Both the position numbers and the translations under genes were made by a program. A stretch of 64,000 nt of DNA from Stackebrandtia endophytica. Its GTDB lineage: Bacteria; Actinomycetota; Actinomycetes; Mycobacteriales; Micromonosporaceae. The notes under the pieces were generated by a model. That model was given only the letters and a program-made list of their open reading frames with translations, did not search any database and was not told the DNA's origin. Shown piece by piece: positions 19,818 through 28,513 of this stretch. The stretch lies in the NCBI RefSeq assembly GCF_006716355.1, contig NZ_VFOW01000001.1:3968001-4032000 (forward strand), written 5' to 3'. Every line of letters begins with the position of its first letter. Position 1 is the stretch's first letter.

Positions 19818-20548
19818 ACTCGCTGCGACAGGTCGCGCTGCTGGTGCGTTGGCAGCTGCGGCGCCAAACCCAACTCATGCCGATGCTCGTCATCGTGCAG
19901 GTCATCCTCGCGGTGGCCACCATCATCGGATACGGCCTCCTGATCGGCGAACCGTCCCGACAATCCGCGCTGTACCTGGTGACCGGAACACCGACGATCA
20001 TCCTCGTCATCACCGGATTGGTCATGACACCGCAATTCCTGCTGGCCGCCAAGACCGAGGGCAGCCTCGACTGGATGCGCACCCTGCCGATACCCCGTTC
20101 CCTGTTCCTGGCCGGCGACCTGTTCGTGTGGACACTGGTCGGACTGCCCGGCATGGTGTTGGGACTGATCGCCGGAGTTCTGCGCTTCGACGTGAACCTG
20201 TCGGTCACCCCGTGGGTGATCCCGGTGGCGGCCCTGATCTCCCTGACCGCCGCCGCAGTGGGATACGCCGTGGCGATCCTGCTGCCGCAGGTGTTGGCGC
20301 AGATGCTCACCCAGTTGCTCGTGTTCGTGGTGCTGCTGTTCTCCCCGGTGAGTTTCCCGGTCGACCGGATGCCCGATTGGCTCGGCGTCGCGCACGACTT
20401 CCTTCCCGTCCAGCCGATGGCGGAGTTGATGCGCGCCACGCTGGCCGCCGGCGACTTCACGGTGTCCGGTTGGTCGGTCGCGGTGTTGTCGATCTGGTGT
20501 GTGGCGAGTGTTCTGGCGGTGCTGGCGGCGTTGCGGCGTCGCGCCTGA
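19814..20548 (+). CDS. ABC-2 exporter permease
   Basis: 244 aa from GTG 19814, overlapping the ATPase stop, with GGGAGGCG upstream. Six hydrophobic segments and the ABC-2 permease pattern (LLAAKTEGSLDWMRTLPIPR, then VLLFSPVSFPVDRMPDWL and FLPVQPMAELMR, each a normal family landmark) are visible. It forms the channel of the TetR-controlled exporter. A strong terminator follows 19 bases after the stop. Confidence 0.9.
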   Translation: MNSLRQVALLVRWQLRRQTQLMPMLVIVQVILAVATIIGYGLLIGEPSRQSALYLVTGTPTIILVITGLVMTPQFLLAAKTEGSLDWMRTLPIPRSLFLAGDLFVWTLVGLPGMVLGLIAGVLRFDVNLSVTPWVIPVAALISLTAAAVGYAVAILLPQVLAQMLTQLLVFVVLLFSPVSFPVDRMPDWLGVAHDFLPVQPMAELMRATLAAGDFTVSGWSVAVLSIWCVASVLAVLAALRRRA

Positions 20549-20566
20549 CCGATGTCGCCTCCGGTC

Positions 20567-20607
20567 GTGGGCGGGGTGTCCGGCCGTCACCCGGACACCC
20601 CGCCCAC
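20567..20607 (+). terminator. Terminator hairpin after the exporter operon
   Basis: A perfect 17-bp stem (20567-20583 with 20591-20607) around a 7-base loop. No T tract follows, which is common for actinobacterial terminators. Confidence 0.75.
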
Positions 20608-20726
20608 CGCGATTCGTTCCACAGTGTTCATCGGCGTGGATCCACCCGATCCGATCGGAGTGTTCGGAGTCGGCGACCGGTGGGACGGGGGTGGTCATGG
20701 CGTTTTTATGGCCGTAGGGTGGGGCG

Positions 20727-23700
20727 ATGACGCACTTCCCCGGCATTCGGATCAGCATTCTCGGGGATGTCGTGGTCGTTCGTGACGGTCAGTCGCGCAA
20801 CGCCGGGCCCGCGAAACAAGCCGCCGTCCTGGCTGCACTCGCCGTCAACGTGAACGAACACATCCTCCCCGAGACCCTGATCGACCGGGTGTGGGGCGCC
20901 GATGCCGCCGATTCGGCGCGCGGAAACCTGTACACCCACATCACCCGGTTGCGGCAACTGTTGGAGCCGTTGGACATCACCATCGATCGCGGTGGCGACG
21001 GGGGTTATCGACTGCGGGCCGACCCCAGCCACATCGACCTGTCGCACTCCCGCAGTCTCACGGCACGAGCCCGGCGACAGACCGAGGCCCGCAACCTCAC
21101 CACCGCCGCCCAACTGTGGCGCGAGGCGGTGGGCCTGTATCGGGGCCGACCACTGGGCAACATCACCGGTGTCTGGGCCGATGCCGCGCGCATCCGGCTG
21201 CGGCAGGAACGCATATCCCTCCAAGAGGGACTGTTCGCCGTCGAACTGGCGCGGGGCAACCATGAACTGACCCTCATGGAGATCGCCGAAGCCGTTGATG
21301 CCGAGCCGCTGCGGGAAACCCTGGTGGCGCAACTGATGCACGCGCTGTACCTGTGCGGGCGCACCGACGAGGCGAAAGCCCGGTACGACCGGACCCGCGA
21401 CCGATTCAGCGACGAGTTGGGCATCGTCCCCAACACCGCGCTGCGGGAGATGCTGCACCGGATCACGGCCGAGGACCCGACCCTGGAACCGGCGTCGCGC
21501 CCCACCTTCGCGGCCCCGGGAGGCTCCACCGTCGACGTCACCGCGGTTGAGAAACCGGTGCCGAGGCAGTTGCCGCGCGCTCCCGCCGGATTCGTCGGGC
21601 GCGCGGGCGACATCGAACGGCTCGCCGCCGCCGAACGAGGCGGAAACATCTCACTCATCACCGGCATGGCCGGCATCGGTAAGACCGCGTTGGCGCTGCG
21701 GTGGGCCCGCTCGGTCGCCGACCGGTACCCCGACGGGCAACTGTTCACCGACCTGCGTGGCGCCAGCGAGGAACCACCACGCGAACCGGGAGAAGTCATC
21801 GCCGGTTTCCTTCGCGCCCTGGGGGTCGAGGGTGCCGACATTCCCGCCGACCCGGTCGACCGCGCCGAACTGTATCGGGCCAACGCCGCCGGCCGACGGC
21901 TGCTGATCGTGCTGGACAACGCCGAGGACGCCGATCAGGTTCGTCCGCTGCTGCCCGGTGACGGCCACGCCCACGTTCTGATCACCAGCCGCCACCGACT
22001 GACCGACCTGACCGAGGGACCTCAGTCCATCGGCGTCGACGTGTTGAGCCACAACGAATCCATCGACCTGCTGACTCGACAGCTCGGTCCCGACCGTTTG
22101 ATCGCCGAGCCCGCCGCGGCGACCCGGTTGGTGGAACTGTGCGGGCGACTGCCGTTGGCACTGCGTATCGCGGCGGCCAACCTGTCCGAGTGGCCCGAGT
22201 TCGGAATCGCCGACTACCTCGCCGACCTGTCGGGTGAAGACCGGTTCGCCGCACTGTCGGTGCCCGGTGACGCGCGCGGCGCGGTATGGCCCGCCTTCGA
22301 ACGCTCCTATCGACAGCTCGACGAACCGAGCGCGCAACTGTTCCGCGCCGCCGGAAACGTCCCCGGCCCCACCGTCTCGACCGATGCGCTGGCCGCCATG
22401 GTCGACCGGCCGGTCGAGGAGGTCGCCGACCTGCTGGAACACCTCGAGGCCGCGCACCTGGTCGCCTCCGTCGGTCCGGCGGTGCACGGTCTCCACGACC
22501 TGTTGAAGGAGTTCGCCCGCCAACTCGCGTCGCCGCCGGAGGCGCGGAAACTCCGCGGACGCCTCTTCACGTGGTACAACCAGGCCGCGCGCGCCGCCGC
22601 CGAGGCGTTGAGCCCGGGTGCGACCCAGCTGCCCACTCCACCACCGGTCGGCCCGGTGGCGGTCTTCGCCGACGGGGCGGCCGCGATGGACTGGTTCGCG
22701 GCAGAACAGCTCAACGTCACCGCGATCACCGCGGCCGCAGCGGAGGTCGACGACCCGGTGGCCTGGTTGCTCCCGGACGCGCTGCGCCTCTATTACGCCC
22801 GCGCCATCGATTTCGACGCCTGGCATCAGACCGCGCAATGGGGGTTGGAGGCGGCCGAGCGGACCGGCACCTCGCGCGCGATCGCGGCGATGCATTATCT
22901 GCTGTCGATGCGCACCCGGATGGGCGGGGACTACGTCGCCGGTGCGGAACATCTCGAACTGGCGTTGAAGGCGGCACGTGAGGGCAACGACGTCGACATG
23001 ACCATCAATATCCATATAGGTCTGTCGGATGTCGCCGCCTTTCACGGTGACATCAGGTTGGGCATGAGCCACTGTCGCCAGGTCGTCGAACACCTCGATC
23101 GGTTGACCCTGCGACAACGGACCGTCGTCATGACCATGTTGGGAATGGGACATCATGATCTCGGGGAGCTCCAGGAGGCGCGAGACTGCCTGGAACCCCT
23201 CGTCGCGGAGCTGCGGGTGGTCTCCCGGGAGAAGCTGGTACCGGCCATCGCCCACTTGGGACACGCACAGTTCCAACTGGGGATGTTGGACGAGGCCGCC
23301 GACACCTTCGTGGAGGCGCTGGCGGTGACTCGGGAGGGGACGATGTCCCAGGAGATCGTCGTGAGGCACCTGGAGATCGGCATGGTCCACTATGAACGTG
23401 GCGACCTGGTCGCAGCCGGACGCGAGGTCGAGTCGGCCCGGGAGGCCGCGGTTCGGACCGCGACCGTGCTGTACGAACCGCGCATCAGGCTGATGGAGTC
23501 CATGCTCGAACCCGATCCCGTCATCGCGCTGGAGCACGCGCGTGCCGCGCTGAACATCACCGGCGCCGGCGGGCATCGGATCCCGGAGTCCGCCCGAATC
23601 GGAATCGCCGAGGCCCTGATACGGCAGGGGCGCCACCGGGAGGCCCTGGCCGAGGCCACCACCACCGCCGACCACGCGGAGGAGCGCCACCTGCGCATCT

Positions 23701-23942
23701 TCCAGGCGCAGGCACTGAATCTCGCCGCCCGGGCTCACCTGGGTCTGTCCGAGCCGACACGCGCCACCGAGGTGGCACGACGTGCGTTGGCGCTGCACCG
23801 CTCCACCGGTTGCCGGGTCGGGGAGGCTCGATCCCTTCGGCTGCTGGCGAAGGCGACCGGGGAGGCGGAGCACGCGACCGCCGCCGAACACATCCTCGCC
23901 GAGACCGGTGCAATCGCCGATCCGTGGGACCTCGACCGATGA
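20727..23942 (+). CDS. AfsR/SARP family regulator with NB-ARC and TPR domains
   Basis: 1071 aa. In order: an OmpR-like winged helix (~8-95, ending GDGGYRL), bacterial transcriptional activation domain (~97-245), an NB-ARC/STAND ATPase (~285-560; Walker A GMAGIGKT near 313, LLIVLDNAEDADQVRPLLPG, ITSRHRL, GLPLAL-type GRLPLALRIAA) and a C-terminal TPR array (~640-1050). This is the AfsR layout: an ATP-dependent activator of secondary metabolism or development that binds direct repeats near -35. It is the first of two tandem paralogues on this strand, 132 bases apart. No biosynthetic cluster adjoins, so the targets are unknown. Confidence 0.93.
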   Translation: MTHFPGIRISILGDVVVVRDGQSRNAGPAKQAAVLAALAVNVNEHILPETLIDRVWGADAADSARGNLYTHITRLRQLLEPLDITIDRGGDGGYRLRADPSHIDLSHSRSLTARARRQTEARNLTTAAQLWREAVGLYRGRPLGNITGVWADAARIRLRQERISLQEGLFAVELARGNHELTLMEIAEAVDAEPLRETLVAQLMHALYLCGRTDEAKARYDRTRDRFSDELGIVPNTALREMLHRITAEDPTLEPASRPTFAAPGGSTVDVTAVEKPVPRQLPRAPAGFVGRAGDIERLAAAERGGNISLITGMAGIGKTALALRWARSVADRYPDGQLFTDLRGASEEPPREPGEVIAGFLRALGVEGADIPADPVDRAELYRANAAGRRLLIVLDNAEDADQVRPLLPGDGHAHVLITSRHRLTDLTEGPQSIGVDVLSHNESIDLLTRQLGPDRLIAEPAAATRLVELCGRLPLALRIAAANLSEWPEFGIADYLADLSGEDRFAALSVPGDARGAVWPAFERSYRQLDEPSAQLFRAAGNVPGPTVSTDALAAMVDRPVEEVADLLEHLEAAHLVASVGPAVHGLHDLLKEFARQLASPPEARKLRGRLFTWYNQAARAAAEALSPGATQLPTPPPVGPVAVFADGAAAMDWFAAEQLNVTAITAAAAEVDDPVAWLLPDALRLYYARAIDFDAWHQTAQWGLEAAERTGTSRAIAAMHYLLSMRTRMGGDYVAGAEHLELALKAAREGNDVDMTINIHIGLSDVAAFHGDIRLGMSHCRQVVEHLDRLTLRQRTVVMTMLGMGHHDLGELQEARDCLEPLVAELRVVSREKLVPAIAHLGHAQFQLGMLDEAADTFVEALAVTREGTMSQEIVVRHLEIGMVHYERGDLVAAGREVESAREAAVRTATVLYEPRIRLMESMLEPDPVIALEHARAALNITGAGGHRIPESARIGIAEALIRQGRHREALAEATTTADHAEERHLRIFQAQALNLAARAHLGLSEPTRATEVARRALALHRSTGCRVGEARSLRLLAKATGEAEHATAAEHILAETGAIADPWDLDR

Positions 23943-24074
23943 GAACGGACGGCGCACACTCGCGCATCCGAGCAACCCGAATCGCACTCGGCGCGGTCTA
24001 GATATACGACCGCCCCATTGGTGTCGACGTGTGAACCGAGTCCGTCGTCGACACCCCGATGAGAAGGCATCCAC

Positions 24075-27000
24075 ATGATCATCCGGCTGCTGGGAACGAT
24101 ATCCATCGCCGACGGAGACGATTGGCGCCGTGCCGGGCCAGCCAAACAGTCGGCGATCCTGGCGACCCTGGCGATGGACCCGAGAGAACCGGTCGACCAG
24201 GAGACCCTGATCGAGCGGGTGTGGGGGAGCAGTCCGCCGCAGGCGGCCCGCAGCGCGCTGTACGCCTACATCGCCCGGCTGCGGAAGATGTTCGAGGCCG
24301 AACCCGAGGTCACCATCACCCGTGGCGCCGACGACGGCTACCGATTGAAGATCGTGCTCGAACGCATCGACCTGTTCGCTTTGCGGGACCTGGTATCGCG
24401 CGCCAAGGTGCTGGGCGCCGCAGGGCGCCATGACCAGGCGGTTCCACTGTGGCGTGAAGCGGCCGGGATACCGCGGTCGACACCGCTGGCTAACATCGTC
24501 GGGGACTGGGCCGACGAGGCTCGACGGCACATCGAGGCCGAACTGTTGAACCTGGCCGAGGAACGGTTCAACGCCGAACTGGCGGTCGGTCGGCATCGGG
24601 AGATCCTGACCGACCTCGCCGCGGCGGTCGCCGATCACCCGCGGTCACAACGACTCGTCGAGACCTTGATGTTGGGGCTGTACCGCGACGGCCGAGCCGA
24701 TGAGGCCCTTCAACGGTTCGATCAGTACCTGGCGCGGGTCAACCGGGACGAGTCCGATGAACCGGGCGCCGATCTGCTTCGGCTGCGGCACCGCATCCAG
24801 GCGGCCGACGCCTCACTCAACCCGGTCTCCGCCAAGACCGTCCACATCGGTCGGGTGGTGCCGCAACAGTTGCCCGCCGTGGCATCCGGGTTCGTCGGCC
24901 GAGCGGCCGAACTGTCCGCCGTGACCCGGGCCGTGACCGAGCGGAGCACGACCTCGGCGTTGATCGTCGGCATGGCCGGGGTGGGAAAGACCGCTATGGC
25001 GGTTCGGTGGGCTCATCGGGAGGCCGAACGCTTCCCCGACGGTCAACTGTTCACCGACCTGCGCGGCTTCACCCCCGAAACCCCGGTCCAGACCGATGAG
25101 GTCCTCGGCTCCTTCCTGCGGTCGCTGGGTGTCAACCCGGCTCAGATTCCCGACGACCTCGACGAACGCATCGCGCTCTATCGATCCATGACCGGCGAGA
25201 AACAGCTCCTGGTCGTGCTCGACAACGCGGCCGATCCCGATCAGGTGCGGGACCTCCTGCCCGGCGGTGACCGCTGCTTCGCCGTCGTGACCAGTCGCGA
25301 CGCCATGTCCGGGCTGGTCGCCTCGGAGGGGGCCCACCGCACGCGATTGGGCGTGCTGGATCTCGCCGACGCACGTGAACTCGTCGCGCAACTGGTGCCC
25401 GACATCGACACCGCGTCGATCGGGCTGGACGACGAGGCGCTCGGCGAACTGGTCACCCTCTGCGGTGGATTGCCGTTGGCGCTGCGCATCGCGTTCGCCG
25501 AGCTCATCGATCAGGCGGGCCGGTCGGTGTCGGACTACCTCGCCGAACTTCGGGACACCGGACTGCGCAACCTGTCCATCATGGGCGATCCGAATGCGGC
25601 GGTCGAGCCCGCGTTCGAGCTGTCCTACCAGCGGATGCCCGAAACCGGCCGTCGACTCTTCCGAACGTTGGGCCTCATCCCCAGCCAGACGTTCGGGGTC
25701 GCCGCGACCGCCGCGATGTTGACCTGGTCGGTCGCGCGGACGGCCGCGAATCTGCGCGCCATGGTGGCGGCCAACCTTCTGGAACCCATCGGAACCGGAC
25801 GATATCGGCTGCACGACCTGGTGCGGGAGTACGCGAACCGCAGAGCCCTCGCCGAGGACGGTCAGGCCGCGTGCCGCCGAAGCCGCGAGCGTTGGGGCGA
25901 CTGGTACGTCCATACCGCCCACGCCGCCGCCCGGGTGCTGCAAGCCGACCAACTGCTGCTGCCACACCATCGGCGACCGGCGGCACCGTCGCCGGAGTTC
26001 ACCGACACCGACCAGGCGATCCAGTGGTTGGAGACCGAGCACTCCGCAGCACTGGCGACGATGCGCGAATTCGGTCGAGACGGTTCGGCCGAGACCGTCT
26101 GGCTGCTGGCAGACGCGTGGCGCGGTTTTTATTCCACCCGAACCGATTTCGGCTCCTGGCGCGAAACCGCCCAGCTGGGACTCGACCTCGCCCTCGCGCA
26201 CCGCCATCACCACGCGGCGGCCGCGATGGGGCGCGGACTCGGCTGGTGGGCCACCGAGAAGGGTGACAGTCAAACCGCGTTGGCCCACTACCGGGACGCC
26301 TTGACCGCGGCCGAGGCCGCCGAGACCATACCCTGGCAGATCGCTGTCTGGGCCGGCATCGCCGCCGCGAGCTATCGGGCCGGTGAACTCACCGAAGCCG
26401 ACAGCGCCGCACAACAGGCCGTCGGAATCGCCCGCCGAAGCGGCGTCGAGTCGCCACGATCGGTCCTGAACATCCTGGGGATCACCGCCCGAGAACTGGG
26501 ACGACTGCGGGAATCGGCGACGACGTTCGAGCAGGCCGTCGAACTCAACCGGCGCTTGGGCAGCGCGAACCTTCGGGTGGTTCTGGGCAACGTCGCCGAA
26601 CCGTATCGCGACCTCGGGAGACTCGCCGAAGCTCAGGCGTGCGTGACCGAGGCGATGGAACTGGACCGCCGACTCGGATCGTTGCGCGGCGAACTCAGTC
26701 ATCGCGACGAACTGGCGCGGATCTTGATCGAACTCGGCCGATGGGAGGCGGCGGAAAACGAAGTGGCACAAGCGATGGAACTGGTGGACCGTCTGCAATT
26801 GGACCCGATGCGGCCTCATGTCCTCCTCACCTCGGCGATGGCGGCGGCCGATGACCCGGCGGAGGCGCTCCGCCGAATCGGCGAGATCGAGCCCAGCGCG
26901 ACCGGAACGATCGCCATCGAGATGCACCTCATCCGGTCGCGAGCTCACCGTCAGCTCGGGCGGCCCGACCCGACCGACGCGCTGGCCGCTCGACGACTGG

Positions 27001-27251
27001 CGGCACAGGCTCACCTTCGGGTGCTGGAGGGCAAGGCGCTCACCGAATCGGCGCGCACCCATCACGCGTTGGGGGAGACACGGCAGGCGATCGAGGTGGC
27101 GAGCCAAGCCCTGGAGTGTCACCGCGAGACCGGTCACCGACCCGGTGAGGCGCGAACCCTGCGGTTGCTCGCCGACCTCACCGGTGACGGTGACGCTATG
27201 GCCCTGGCCGACCGGATCCTCGCCGAAACCCGTGCGGTCGACCACCCGTGA
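24075..27251 (+). CDS. AfsR/SARP family regulator, second tandem copy
   Basis: 1058 aa from ATG 24075 with GAGAAGG upstream. Same layout as the preceding gene: winged helix (~1-90), activation domain (~92-235), NB-ARC ATPase with GMAGVGKT at ~299-306 and LLVVLDNAADPDQVRDLLPG-type motif, winged-helix linker, then TPRs to the end (repeated GRLAEAQ and GRWEAAE helices). The two proteins end alike (GEARTLRLLADLTGDGDAMALADRILAET versus its counterpart, compare only the last ~30 residues), indicating duplication followed by strong divergence. Likely an activator with ATP-switched oligomerisation; regulon unknown. Confidence 0.93.
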   Translation: MIIRLLGTISIADGDDWRRAGPAKQSAILATLAMDPREPVDQETLIERVWGSSPPQAARSALYAYIARLRKMFEAEPEVTITRGADDGYRLKIVLERIDLFALRDLVSRAKVLGAAGRHDQAVPLWREAAGIPRSTPLANIVGDWADEARRHIEAELLNLAEERFNAELAVGRHREILTDLAAAVADHPRSQRLVETLMLGLYRDGRADEALQRFDQYLARVNRDESDEPGADLLRLRHRIQAADASLNPVSAKTVHIGRVVPQQLPAVASGFVGRAAELSAVTRAVTERSTTSALIVGMAGVGKTAMAVRWAHREAERFPDGQLFTDLRGFTPETPVQTDEVLGSFLRSLGVNPAQIPDDLDERIALYRSMTGEKQLLVVLDNAADPDQVRDLLPGGDRCFAVVTSRDAMSGLVASEGAHRTRLGVLDLADARELVAQLVPDIDTASIGLDDEALGELVTLCGGLPLALRIAFAELIDQAGRSVSDYLAELRDTGLRNLSIMGDPNAAVEPAFELSYQRMPETGRRLFRTLGLIPSQTFGVAATAAMLTWSVARTAANLRAMVAANLLEPIGTGRYRLHDLVREYANRRALAEDGQAACRRSRERWGDWYVHTAHAAARVLQADQLLLPHHRRPAAPSPEFTDTDQAIQWLETEHSAALATMREFGRDGSAETVWLLADAWRGFYSTRTDFGSWRETAQLGLDLALAHRHHHAAAAMGRGLGWWATEKGDSQTALAHYRDALTAAEAAETIPWQIAVWAGIAAASYRAGELTEADSAAQQAVGIARRSGVESPRSVLNILGITARELGRLRESATTFEQAVELNRRLGSANLRVVLGNVAEPYRDLGRLAEAQACVTEAMELDRRLGSLRGELSHRDELARILIELGRWEAAENEVAQAMELVDRLQLDPMRPHVLLTSAMAAADDPAEALRRIGEIEPSATGTIAIEMHLIRSRAHRQLGRPDPTDALAARRLAAQAHLRVLEGKALTESARTHHALGETRQAIEVASQALECHRETGHRPGEARTLRLLADLTGDGDAMALADRILAETRAVDHP

Positions 27252-27279
27252 TGGACCGTTGGCGCCCGCCGGTGGTCTC

Positions 27280-27705
27280 TCAGGAGCGGTCGGCCATCTG
27301 CTGAATGGCCCAGCCGTTTCCGTCCGGGTCGTCGAAATAACAGAACCCGACGTTGTTCAAGTCGTCCCCGTCCCGGTACGGACGCGGTCCCTCCGGGCCG
27401 AACACCTGGATATCGCTGACGGCCACGCCCCGTTCCGACAGCTGTGCGTGTGCGGCCTTCAAGTCGGCGACCACCAGTTGTACGCCCCGCAGCGTGCCGG
27501 GGCTCATGCCCGGACCCCCGGCGCCCTCCGGGCTGGACATCAGGGTCAAGGAGCATCCCGACCCCGGCGGCGTGATCTGAACGATCCGGCTGGGGCCGTG
27601 CTGCGTGTCGATGTCGACGTTGAAGCCCATCTTGTCGTGGTAGAACTCCTTGGCCCGGTCTACATCAGATACCGGAATGACGATGACCTCTATGGTCCAG
27701 TTCAT
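27280..27705 (-). CDS. VOC (glyoxalase/bleomycin resistance) family protein
   Basis: 141 aa, two beta-alpha-beta-beta-beta modules: IEVIVIPVSDVDRAKEFYHD near the start and LRGVQLVVADLKAAHAQL near residue 75, ending YFDDPDGNGWAIQ. These are the hallmarks of vicinal-oxygen-chelate proteins: small metal-dependent dioxygenases or isomerases, or antibiotic-binding proteins. It is convergent with the SARP gene. Substrate cannot be told. Confidence 0.9.
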   Translation of the reverse strand: MNWTIEVIVIPVSDVDRAKEFYHDKMGFNVDIDTQHGPSRIVQITPPGSGCSLTLMSSPEGAGGPGMSPGTLRGVQLVVADLKAAHAQLSERGVAVSDIQVFGPEGPRPYRDGDDLNNVGFCYFDDPDGNGWAIQQMADRS

Positions 27706-27771
27706 GCGTATTCCCCTTCTGCCGGAAGCCGGCTGTCGTCATGGTTTCGAGCGCCTGCGAAAGGACGGGTT

Positions 27772-28197
27772 TCACCGGCGGCTGCTGCGCATGCCCGGAC
27801 GTACCGTCACCGCGGTCCCGTCCGGCGCGGTTCCGGCCACCAGACCCCGGTACTCGTCGGAGTCGACGGCGTAGACCGCCAGGAATCCCGCCGAGTCGGC
27901 GTGGATGCCCCAGCCATACCGTTTCGGTAGATCACTGGAGCGCAGACACGCCCGCGACCTGGCATAGAACTGGGCGCGGGCCTCGGGACGGTCGTCGTCG
28001 GCGATGTCTTGTCGATCGGCCCAGACGTCGAAGATGACATCGGAGGATCGGTATCGGTACGGGTTGTCGGCCAACAGGTGATACATCGCGGAGGCCACCG
28101 TGGGTTTACCGCCCCGCTCCGCCGGAACCTGACCGGTACTCGCCGTCGAATCCGGTGAGACGGTGATGAACGTGTCGGTGTAGTCGACCTTCTCCAT
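27772..28197 (-). CDS. DUF6157-like conserved hypothetical protein
   Basis: 141 aa from ATG 28197 (ATG 28227 would add ten residues; neither start has a strong ribosome binding site). YTDTFITVSPDS at the start, PYRYRSSDVIFDVWADRQ in the middle and LPKRYGWGIHADSAG toward the end match the conserved small family I recall as DUF6157, widely found in bacteria without an assigned role. No signal peptide. Same strand as the VOC gene, 66 bases upstream. Confidence 0.78.
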   Translation of the reverse strand: MEKVDYTDTFITVSPDSTASTGQVPAERGGKPTVASAMYHLLADNPYRYRSSDVIFDVWADRQDIADDDRPEARAQFYARSRACLRSSDLPKRYGWGIHADSAGFLAVYAVDSDEYRGLVAGTAPDGTAVTVRPGMRSSRR

Positions 28198-28513
28198 GAT
28201 GGTCACTCTAGGTTTTCGGTGTGACATGACCGGTGAGGCCCGGCTGCTAGGGCGGTGCCGGGTGCCGTCGGACTTTCCGCCGGTCAGCGGGATCCGGCGT
28301 CGGCGGCACCGATGAACGGGCGCGCCAGCTGATCGTCGGTCGGATGAAATCCCGCAGGTAGATCATTCGCAAAACGTTTGGTTTTTTGGGGCTTAGGCCT
28401 TAGAGTGGTGCGATCGGATCGTTGAACGCCGACACCGTGTCCGAACCATCGGCTGACCCCGCCCCCCGTGAGCGCCCACTCGCACCACCGTTGTCCCGCA
28501 GGAGGTACCCACC
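28198..28513. other. Divergent promoter region
   Basis: 316 bases between the DUF6157-like gene and the WXG-like protein gene. A/T-rich tracts (aaaacgtttggttttttgg near 28373-28391) stand out against the GC-rich background and probably mark a promoter. No gene is supported. Confidence 0.4.

Noticed and set aside
21651-24638. 995-aa minus-strand ORF opposite the first SARP gene
   Set aside because: Mirror-frame ORF of a high-GC coding sequence; the plus strand encodes complete wHTH, NB-ARC and TPR domains.
20727-27251. Possible NLR-like anti-phage system from NB-ARC domains
   Set aside because: The N-terminal parts are clearly SARP winged-helix and activation domains, so transcription activators are the better call. 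No nuclease or toxin effector domain is present.
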